A DNA stretch of 5,961 nucleotides from Acidobacteriota bacterium (GTDB lineage: Bacteria; Acidobacteriota; Thermoanaerobaculia; Multivoradales; JAHEKO01), in NCBI GenBank assembly GCA_030610025.1, contig JAUWSP010000193.1:1-5961 (forward strand). Direction: 5' to 3'. This document shows positions 1 to 5,196 of the stretch, in pieces. Within the stretch, counting starts at the first letter, position 1. Every line of letters begins with the position of its first letter. The position numbers were made by a program, and so were the translations under genes. The notes below the pieces were generated by a model that saw only the letters and a list, made by a program, of their open reading frames with translations, was not told the origin of the DNA and did not search any database.

Positions 1-858
1 AAGAAGCTCCAGAAGAGCATCCGAGAGATCTTTCACCTGGCGGCGGTCTACGATCTGAGTGTCGATCGGAGTCTCGGCATGAGGGTCAACGTGGACGGCA
101 CCCGACACATGTTGGACTTCGCCGCGGACTGTGCCAGCCTCGAGCGATTTCAGTACGTCAGCACGTGCTACGTGAGCGGGCGCTACGCCGGAATCTTCCG
201 AGAGCAGGATCTGGTCAAGGGGCAGAAGTTCAACAACTACTACGAAGAGACCAAGTACCTGGCGGAGCTGGAGGTCCAGAAGCGAATGATCGCAGGTCTT
301 CCGGCCACGATCTATCGGCCGGCGATCGTCGTCGGGAATAGCCGAACCGGTGCCACCCAGAAGTACGATGGCCCCTACTACGTGATGCGCTGGCTCCTGC
401 GCCAGCCGTTCGTGGCCTTACTCCCGGTCTTGGGCGACCCCACCACGGTCCGAGTCAATCTGGTGCCGAGTGACTTCGTGGTGGATGCCATGGTGGAGTT
501 GAGCTCCCAGGACAAGTCGCTGGGCAAGGTGTATCAGTTGGCCGACCCGAATCCGTTGACGGTGGATGAGTTGATTCGTGAGCTGGGCCGAGCCACGGGC
601 CGAGTGGTGATCCGTGTGCCGGCTCCATGGGAAGCCTCGAAAATGGCAATCGACTACCTACCGGGCGTCTACCGGCTGATGCAGATCCCGTCCTCGGCAC
701 TCGACTACTTCGTGCATCCCACCCACTACACCTGCGACAACACCCTGGAGGATCTGGCCGGGACCGACGTCGAGCTGCCCAGTTTCATGGGGTACCTCGA
801 TCGGCTCGTTCAGTTCGTCAAGAAGCACCCGGAGATCGGCTCCGACGCGATGGTGTAG
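1..858 (+). CDS. Extended SDR / NAD-dependent epimerase-like oxidoreductase, 3' part
   Basis: The frame is open from base 1 to the TAG at 856-858, giving 285 visible codons; the start and the N-terminal nucleotide-binding glycine motif lie off the left edge. The visible part begins in the Rossmann core with HLAAVYDLSV, followed by NVDGTRHML, both typical of extended short-chain dehydrogenases/reductases. YVSTCYVSG supplies the usual catalytic Ser/Thr region, and YEETK (bases 241-255) is the YxxxK catalytic motif. Next come the TIYRPAIVVG strand and a C-terminal substrate-binding part with LTVDELIRELGRATGR. Members use NAD(P)(H) on nucleotide sugars, sterols, acyl-thioesters or other carbonyl substrates; the substrate here cannot be decided. 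The tail beyond the core suggests the thioester-reductase/multidomain-SDR side rather than a sugar epimerase, which is inference. A 97-bp gap and a hairpin separate it from the metal-transport genes, so it is probably a separate function. Confidence 0.88.
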   Translation, partial: KKLQKSIREIFHLAAVYDLSVDRSLGMRVNVDGTRHMLDFAADCASLERFQYVSTCYVSGRYAGIFREQDLVKGQKFNNYYEETKYLAELEVQKRMIAGLPATIYRPAIVVGNSRTGATQKYDGPYYVMRWLLRQPFVALLPVLGDPTTVRVNLVPSDFVVDAMVELSSQDKSLGKVYQLADPNPLTVDELIRELGRATGRVVIRVPAPWEASKMAIDYLPGVYRLMQIPSSALDYFVHPTHYTCDNTLEDLAGTDVELPSFMGYLDRLVQFVKKHPEIGSDAMV

Positions 859-877
859 GGCAGGGACTTGGGTCCAT

Positions 878-897
878 GGCCCTGGGCTCCAGGTGCC
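878..897 (+). terminator. Small GC-rich hairpin after the SDR gene, possible weak terminator
   Basis: CCTGG at 881-885 pairs with CCAGG at 889-893 around a 3-nt loop. GGC at 878-880 pairs with GCC at 895-897 after a single bulged T. It starts 19 nt past the SDR stop codon. No T-tract follows, so it is not a textbook intrinsic terminator; it could instead be an mRNA 3'-end stabiliser or chance. Confidence 0.22.
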
Positions 898-944
898 GCC
901 TACAGAAGAGAAGGTTGCTGTTGCAGGGCTAGAAAGCGGTGTTC

Positions 945-948
945 GAGG
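945..948 (+). promoter_or_regulatory. Ribosome binding site that decides the znuC start
   Basis: GAGG lies 7 nt upstream of the ATG at 956. An in-frame GTG at 893 would add 21 residues that match nothing expected in an ABC ATPase, whereas from 956 the first strand of the nucleotide-binding domain (TLVEVRDICFGY) begins within ten residues. The ATG at 956 is therefore preferred. Confidence 0.5.
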
Positions 949-955
949 CAATCCG

Positions 956-1711
956 ATGACCCAGCAAGCGACGCTAGTCGAAGTGCGTGACATCTGCTTC
1001 GGTTACGAGCGAAAGCCGGTGCTCGAAGCCGTTTCGCTGGAGATCTTCTCTCGCGACTTTCTGGCGATCATCGGACCCAACGGTGGTGGCAAGACGACCC
1101 TGGTCAAGATTATCCTCGGGCTGTTGCGCCCCTGGTCCGGCTCGGTGACGGTGAACCTGTCGGGTCGCCGCGGCGCTATCGGCTACGTGCCCCAATTTGC
1201 CGACTTCGATGAGAGCTTTCCCTTGAAGGTCTTCGACGTCGTTCAAATGGGACGCCTCGGTGCGCGAGGTCCGCGGCGCTTCTATTCGCAGGACGACAAT
1301 CGCGAGGTCGAGAAGGCGTTGGATCGGTTGGGGCTCGGCGCCGTCGAAGGTGCCTATATAGGAGACCTCTCTGGAGGTCAGTTGCAGCGCACCCTGATCG
1401 CTCGAGCGCTCGTCGGCCAACCCGAGATCCTGTTCCTCGACGAGCCCCTGGGTTCCATCGATCCGGAATCCCGGGTCGCAGTGATCGAAGCTTTGCGGGA
1501 GCTGCATGGACGGATTCCAGTCGTGGTGATCACCCACGACATCACGCCATTCGCCGGTCTGGTGGAGCAGATAGCCTGCGTCAACCGCGAGCTTTACTAC
1601 CATCCTGGCTCCGAGCTCACCGAAGAGATGTTGGTCCAGGTGTATGGCTGTCCGGTCGAGCTGGTGGCCCACGGCGTACCTCACCGGGTGCTGGGAGAGC
1701 ACCGGCACTAG
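956..1711 (+). CDS. znuC: Metal ABC transporter ATP-binding protein (ZnuC-like)
   Basis: This 251-residue cytoplasmic ATPase powers import by the permease encoded next. All motifs of an ABC nucleotide-binding domain are present in order: Walker A GPNGGGKTT (residues 40-48), Q-loop YVPQ (77-80), signature LSGGQ (138-142), Walker B ILFLDEP (158-164), D-loop SIDPES (167-172) and switch histidine in ITHD (192-195). The segment FPLKVFDVVQMGR (88-100) is characteristic of the zinc/manganese/iron(II) chelate-type ABC ATPases, and the length is normal for the family. The metal cannot be assigned from this subunit; zinc is favoured over manganese only by overall likeness, so MntB/SitB-type function remains possible. 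The TAG stop (1709-1711) lies inside the first arm of the long palindrome at 1709-1889. The gene is probably co-transcribed with the downstream permease, since no promoter is evident between them. Confidence 0.93.
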   Translation: MTQQATLVEVRDICFGYERKPVLEAVSLEIFSRDFLAIIGPNGGGKTTLVKIILGLLRPWSGSVTVNLSGRRGAIGYVPQFADFDESFPLKVFDVVQMGRLGARGPRRFYSQDDNREVEKALDRLGLGAVEGAYIGDLSGGQLQRTLIARALVGQPEILFLDEPLGSIDPESRVAVIEALRELHGRIPVVVITHDITPFAGLVEQIACVNRELYYHPGSELTEEMLVQVYGCPVELVAHGVPHRVLGEHRH

Positions 1712-1889
1712 CGCGACCTTCTCACCAGCGTTCTACTGCAAGACCGAATATGCCCGAACCTACTACGTTTTCCGCCCTCATCCCTCCTCGCCGTACTTCA
1801 AGTACGCCTGCGGGGGCTTCGGTTGTCAGGCCTTGTATCTCCAGACATCTTCGCCCTTTCGCTACGAAGCTGGTGAGAAGGTCGCGCTA
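1709..1889. repeat. 181-bp full-length imperfect palindrome with 21-bp perfect terminal inverted repeats
   Basis: Bases 1709-1729 (TAGCGCGACC...CACCAGC) are the exact reverse complement of 1869-1889. The midpoint of the pair is base 1799, which is also the exact centre of a perfect 15-nt palindrome, CGTACTT-C-AAGTACG (1792-1806). Between these, the arms still pair when aligned by hand: about 16 of 22 positions next to the terminal repeats and roughly half further in, giving about 62 of 90 paired columns overall against about a quarter expected by chance. The outermost dinucleotide at each end is TA. No transposase or convincing gene lies inside. The element fills the gap between the znuC stop and the znuB start. 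It could be a decayed foldback/MITE-type insertion with TA target duplication, or an RNA hairpin controlling expression of the second gene. The structure is seen directly; the function is inferred. Confidence 0.85.
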
Positions 1890-1894
1890 ACACC

Positions 1895-2773
1895 ATGTCG
1901 ACGCTTGCAGAGCTCTGGGCCTACGACTTCATTCGTCAGGCGATCTACGCGGCCCTGCTGGCCAGCGTCTTGTGTGGTGTCATCGGTACCTTCGTGGTGG
2001 TCAAGCGACTGGTCTTCATCAGCGGGGGAGTCAGCCATGCCGCCTTCGGAGGGCTGGGTGTTTGCTACTACCTGGGTGTCGAGCCCCTTCTCGGGGCGGG
2101 AGTCGTGGCCATCGTGTCGGCGTTGTTCGTGGCCGCCAGTGGTCGCCGATGGGGCCGCTCTCAGGATGCCGTCATCGGGATACTCTGGAGTGTCGGGATG
2201 GCGGTCGGCGTGGTCTTCGTAGCTCTGAGCCCGGGTTATGCGCCGAATCTCATGACCTATCTTTTCGGCAACATCCTGACGGTGAGCCACGGGGCCGTGA
2301 TGGCCACGTTTGTCTTCACCGTCGTGGTACTCGGATTCGTACTGATGTTCTTCAAGGAGTTCGTTGCGGTGTCCTTCGATGAGGAGTTCGCACGGGTTCA
2401 GGGGGTGCCGGTGGGGGTCTTCATGGCGATCCTCATGGTGATGGTGGCGCTGGCCGTGGTACTGCTGATTCAGCTGGTGGGAATCATCCTGGTGATCGCG
2501 CTGCTCACCATTCCGCCAGTGATCAGTCTTACGCTGACTCGCAGCTTTGTTTCGGTGATTCTACTCTCGGCTCTCATCGGTGCCGTGATGACCCTGGGTG
2601 GTCTGGTGCTGTCCTATGTCTTCGATCTTCCCTCCGGGCCGACGATGGTTCTGCTCGGGGCGCTCTTGATGCTCCTGGCCTATGTCTGGCAGCGCATCGT
2701 CCGCGGCGACCCAGGCAGATCACCCGAAGGACCGAAGGTGGATTCGCAAGACGCGGCGGCGTCCACGTCATAG
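1895..2773 (+). CDS. znuB: Metal ABC transporter permease, ABC-3 family (ZnuB-like)
   Basis: This 292-residue polytopic protein forms the membrane channel through which the metal passes, working as a dimer with the ZnuC-like ATPase. Hydrophobic segments run almost throughout, clearly at about residues 15-36, 64-82, 92-111, 134-152, 174-200, 200-215, 219-241 and 249-265, fitting the usual eight or so helices. Family marks are ISGGVSHAAFGGLG (42-55), the cytoplasmic coupling-loop region FKEFVAVSFDEEFARVQGV (153-171), GIILVIALLTIPPVIS (196-211) and LPSGPTMVL (245-253). A hydrophilic, probably disordered tail follows from about residue 268. The ATG at 1895 is chosen because the first helix follows at the normal distance. 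The only ribosome-binding candidate, GAGAAGG (1875-1881), is 13 nt away, longer than usual, and lies inside the right arm of the palindrome, so translation may depend on opening that hairpin. Confidence 0.92.
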   Translation: MSTLAELWAYDFIRQAIYAALLASVLCGVIGTFVVVKRLVFISGGVSHAAFGGLGVCYYLGVEPLLGAGVVAIVSALFVAASGRRWGRSQDAVIGILWSVGMAVGVVFVALSPGYAPNLMTYLFGNILTVSHGAVMATFVFTVVVLGFVLMFFKEFVAVSFDEEFARVQGVPVGVFMAILMVMVALAVVLLIQLVGIILVIALLTIPPVISLTLTRSFVSVILLSALIGAVMTLGGLVLSYVFDLPSGPTMVLLGALLMLLAYVWQRIVRGDPGRSPEGPKVDSQDAAASTS

Positions 2774-2786
2774 GTAGTCACCTACG

Positions 2787-4037
2787 ATGCGAGTCACAGC
2801 CAGTCTGGCAGCCATCCTGTTACTCCTGAGTCTTGTTGGTTGCGGGAGCTTCGAGTCGACCGAGATCGGTCGGTCTCGCGACGTCGAGGAGGAGTTGGTC
2901 TTGAGGGTCGCCACCTTCAATATAGAGGATCTGCGAACCTCGGAGCTGCTGGATCCAACCCGCCCACGTCCCAGATTGGCAGCCGCCCTGCTGCAGCAGA
3001 TTCGACCCGACATCGTGCTAATCAACGAGATCGCCTATGACCAGCCAGGGGCGCCGGGTTGGATCGAAGGTCAGGAACCCGGTCAGAATGGCCAGAGATT
3101 TGCCGATCTGTTCCTTGCCGAGTCTCAGGGCGATGGTCTCGAGCCGATTCGGTACAAGTCCTTCATGAGACCCGTGAACACCGGTGTTGCCAGCGGTCTG
3201 GATCTGGACAACGACGGCCGGGTCTCCCTGGAGCCACCGGGCCGGAACGGTGATGACAGGCAGGATGAGCAAACCGCAGCCGATCGCGCCTATGGGCAAG
3301 ACGCCTGGGGCTTTGGGACGTTTCCGGGACAGTATGGTATGGCGCTGCTGGTCAGGGAAGGCCTGGAAATTCTGGAAGAAGAAGTCCGTACCTTTCAACG
3401 ACTGGCATGGAGTCGGATGCCAGGCGCCTTGCAGCCCGAGGATCCTGCCACGGGCCAGGGTTGGTATTCACCCGACGAGTGGAGTGTTGTACGGCTGAGC
3501 TCCAAGAGCCACTGGGATGTCCCGGTTCGGCTGCCAGCCGGCGTGGCCCTCCATGTTCTTGCCAGCCATCCGACACCGCCGGCCTTCGACGGCCCGGAGA
3601 TGCGCAACAGGAAGCGGAATCACGACGAGATCCGGTTCTGGGCCGACTATCTCGAGGGTGAGGACTACATCCAGGATGATGCCGGACGGACCGGTGGGCT
3701 ACCGGACGACAGGCTCTTTGTTCTGCTAGGTGATCTCAACGCCGACCCCGAAGGGGGCAACTCCCTTGACGAGGCGGTCGACAGACTCCTCGGGCTCGGC
3801 CGTGTGAACAGCGCCTTCATACCCGAGGCGGGTTCATCCACCGCGGCCGAGCTCCCACACCTGGGTCCTGAAGACACGGCAGGCTGGGGTCTTCGCGTCG
3901 ATTACGTTCTGCCGTCGGCGGATCTGGAAATCCTCGACGGAGGGGTATGGCGACACCACGGCGCAGAAGGGGTCGAGGTCAGCGACCACTTTCCGGTCTG
4001 GCTGGATATTGCCGTGCCGATCATCGACGAGCCCTAG
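2787..4037 (+). CDS. Secreted lipoprotein of the endonuclease/exonuclease/phosphatase (EEP) superfamily
   Basis: A 416-residue protein with a lipoprotein signal: basic MR, a hydrophobic run to residue 17, and lipobox LVGC with lipidated Cys19. The mature part carries EEP fold motifs in order: VATFNIEDL (Asn45), DIVLINEI (Glu81, metal ligand), SHPTPPAFDG (His261), LLGDLNADP (Asp316 and Asn318), RVDYVLPS (Asp372) and SDHFPVW (Asp400-His401). All catalytic positions appear intact, so a Mg/Mn-dependent phosphodiesterase, nuclease or phosphomonoesterase acting outside the cytoplasm is likely; the substrate is unknown. LDLDNDGRVSLE (138-149) resembles a DxDxDG calcium-binding loop, and the following GTFPGQYGMALL is shared by secreted members of this family as I recall them. 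The start is 13 nt after the znuB stop. The only Shine-Dalgarno candidate (AGGT, 2772-2775) sits in a 5-bp hairpin, TAGGT-AGTC-ACCTA, that includes the znuB stop. It interrupts the transporter genes, suggesting one operon. Confidence 0.87.
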   Translation: MRVTASLAAILLLLSLVGCGSFESTEIGRSRDVEEELVLRVATFNIEDLRTSELLDPTRPRPRLAAALLQQIRPDIVLINEIAYDQPGAPGWIEGQEPGQNGQRFADLFLAESQGDGLEPIRYKSFMRPVNTGVASGLDLDNDGRVSLEPPGRNGDDRQDEQTAADRAYGQDAWGFGTFPGQYGMALLVREGLEILEEEVRTFQRLAWSRMPGALQPEDPATGQGWYSPDEWSVVRLSSKSHWDVPVRLPAGVALHVLASHPTPPAFDGPEMRNRKRNHDEIRFWADYLEGEDYIQDDAGRTGGLPDDRLFVLLGDLNADPEGGNSLDEAVDRLLGLGRVNSAFIPEAGSSTAAELPHLGPEDTAGWGLRVDYVLPSADLEILDGGVWRHHGAEGVEVSDHFPVWLDIAVPIIDEP

Positions 4038-4085
4038 CATGGACAGAGCAGTCGCAAACCTCTATTGAACCCTGGAGAGCGCTTG

Positions 4086-4142
4086 ATGATAAAGCCCATT
4101 CTGAGGCAATCCGTGGCGCCTCGATTCTGTCTTCGACCCTGA
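4086..4142 (+). CDS. Putative 18-residue leader ORF coupled to znuA
   Basis: An ATG at 4086 follows GGAG (4074-4077) at 8-nt spacing and opens an 18-codon frame, MIKPILRQSVAPRFCLRP. Its TGA (4140-4142) overlaps the znuA ATG (4142-4144) as TGATG, the classic geometry for translational coupling by re-initiation. The znuA start has no Shine-Dalgarno sequence of its own in the preceding 15 nt, so ribosomes may arrive through this ORF. The peptide itself resembles nothing I know and may matter only as a loading device. Being so short it could be chance; the support is the ribosome site, spacing and exact overlap together. Confidence 0.42.
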   Translation: MIKPILRQSVAPRFCLRP

Positions 4143-5047
4143 TGCGGAATCGACGGCAGAGGGTAGTCCGGGTACCGGCATGGATCCTTGGCCTGGGTGC
4201 CGTCCTGGTGGCAGGTCTGGTGCAACATGCGGCTCCCCGCCGAGCGCTGGCCGGTGTTCTACCCCTGGTCGTCACTGTCAGTGTGCCGCCTCAGGCATAT
4301 TTCGTGGAGCGAATCGGTGGCGAGCGTGTGGTGGTGAATGTCATGGTGCCGCCCGGCGCCTCTCCAGCTACCTATGAGCCTTCTCCACAGCAGTTGGTGG
4401 CCCTGGGTAGGTCGCGACTCTATGTGGCGGTAGGTCACCCGGATTTCTTGTTCGAACGGCGCCACCTGGAGAGTCTTCAAGGGGCCAATCCCCTGATTTC
4501 GATTCTGGATATGTCGGCAGGCACAGAGGCTGTCTGCCAGGCAGGGCAGGGTCGAGCTTTCGACGACGATCCCCACATCTGGCTGGACCCACGGCGGATG
4601 CGCTCGGCGGCCTCCAACATCGAAGCGGAGTTGGCCCGATTGGATCCCGACGGAGCCCCGCAGTATCGGCAGAACCTGACAGATCTGCTGTCGGACATGG
4701 ATCGGCTGGATAGCGAGATCAACCAGCTGATGGCAGGTCTCGAGGGTCGACGATTCTTGGTCTTTCACCCGGCGTGGAGCCATTTCGCGTGCGAGTACGG
4801 CTTGCTGCAGATGGCCATCGAAGCCGAGGGCAAGGAACCCGGTCCGGCACAACTCGTGGCCACCATCGAAGAGGCACGCGACGAGGGAATTCGGGTGGTC
4901 TTCGTGCAGAAGGGCTTCTCAGATCGGAGCGCCAAAGTGATCGCTGCAGAGCTCGGAGCCCAGGTCGAATCGTTGGATCCTCTGGCTCGAGATTGGCTCG
5001 ACAACCTGCGCTTGTCCGCCGGCCAGATTGCGGCCGCGATCCGCTGA
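4142..5047 (+). CDS. znuA: Metal ABC transporter substrate-binding protein (ZnuA/TroA family)
   Basis: From the ATG at 4142 the product is 301 residues, normal for the cluster A-I metal-binding proteins. The frame is open further upstream, but only from 4142 does a signal peptide open the protein: RNRRQRVVR, a hydrophobic core at 15-27, and ALA|G as probable cleavage after residue 37. The mature protein starts LPLVVTVSVPPQAYFVERIGG, shown here up to residue 60. Likely metal ligands are His145 (DPHIWLDP), His209 (VFHPAWSHF) and Asp279 (SLDPLARDW). The first family histidine, in PHxYEP, is replaced by Ala76 (SPATYEP); His99 in VGHPDFLFE is a possible substitute. The His/Asp-rich loop of many ZnuA proteins is missing; only DDD (141-143) stands there. 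It should deliver metal to the ZnuB/ZnuC-like pair. Zinc is most likely; manganese or iron cannot be excluded. The missing His argues for a subfamily rather than decay, as the rest is intact. Confidence 0.9.
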   Translation: MRNRRQRVVRVPAWILGLGAVLVAGLVQHAAPRRALAGVLPLVVTVSVPPQAYFVERIGGERVVVNVMVPPGASPATYEPSPQQLVALGRSRLYVAVGHPDFLFERRHLESLQGANPLISILDMSAGTEAVCQAGQGRAFDDDPHIWLDPRRMRSAASNIEAELARLDPDGAPQYRQNLTDLLSDMDRLDSEINQLMAGLEGRRFLVFHPAWSHFACEYGLLQMAIEAEGKEPGPAQLVATIEEARDEGIRVVFVQKGFSDRSAKVIAAELGAQVESLDPLARDWLDNLRLSAGQIAAAIR

Positions 5048-5059
5048 TCCAGACGCAGT

Positions 5060-5079
5060 GGGCCATGCTACGATGGCTC
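5060..5079 (+). other. Hairpin just after znuA
   Basis: Bases 5060-5066 pair with 5073-5079 (7 bp with one G-T wobble) around the 6-nt loop GCTACG, 12 nt past the znuA stop. There is no T-tract, so terminator function is doubtful. It may help stabilise the 3' end of the importer mRNA. Confidence 0.25.
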
Positions 5080-5128
5080 GGGCTGAGGGCGCCGCTGATG
5101 CGATCGCCACGAGATCAATCCGAGCTCT

Positions 5129-5153
5129 GGACTGGCCATGTCTGGCCGAGTCC
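5129..5153 (+). terminator. Strong hairpin between znuA and the NarI-like gene, possible terminator
   Basis: GGACT-GGCCA (5129-5138) pairs with TGGCC-AGTCC (5143-5147 and 5149-5153) around the tetraloop TGTC, with one bulged G at 5148. This makes 10 bp in all, mostly G-C. It is the best hairpin in the 149-bp gap and the most likely boundary between the metal-import operon and the next gene. It lacks a T-tract, so it is not a classic intrinsic terminator. The rest of the gap (5048-5196) shows no confident promoter. Confidence 0.35.
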
Positions 5154-5185
5154 GTCATCAAAGGTCAATTCACAGGCAGTTTGAC

Positions 5186-5191
5186 GGGAGG
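5186..5191 (+). promoter_or_regulatory. Strong ribosome binding site for the NarI-like gene
   Basis: GGGAGG lies 5 nt before the ATG at 5197. It is the strongest Shine-Dalgarno match in the window and fixes this start. Confidence 0.7.
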
Positions 5192-5196
5192 TCGCC

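Noticed and set aside
859..955. A promoter with Zur operator in front of znuC
   Set aside because: No AT-rich palindrome resembling known Zur boxes and no convincing -35/-10 pair at proper spacing could be found. TTGCTG at 915-920 has no matching -10.
974..1708. Long antisense ORF opposite znuC (244 codons), and similar ones opposite the other genes
   Set aside because: They mirror high-GC codon bias of the true genes, lack recognisable domains and lie entirely opposite well-supported coding sequence.
1709..1889. The palindrome as an integron attC site or a CRISPR unit
   Set aside because: The ends lack the GTTRRRY/RYYYAAC core sites, no integrase or cassette array is nearby, and there is no repeat-spacer periodicity.
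1750..1890. A 46-codon ORF (ATG 1750 to TAA 1888-1890) inside the palindrome, ending 4 nt before znuB
   Set aside because: No ribosome binding site precedes it, the predicted product is an Arg/Pro/Ser-rich sequence typical of chance translation of GC-rich DNA, and its frame lies within the palindromic arms.
1700..1895. Target-site duplication longer than TA around the palindrome (CAC at 1706-1708 and 1891-1893)
   Set aside because: The two CAC triplets are not placed symmetrically (one extra A at 1890 on the right), so only the TA ends are supported.
3947..4141. An upstream extension of the znuA frame, starting inside the lipoprotein gene
   Set aside because: The extension is Arg-rich, overlaps the EEP coding end and would bury the signal peptide. 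The ATG at 4142 gives the normal family length.
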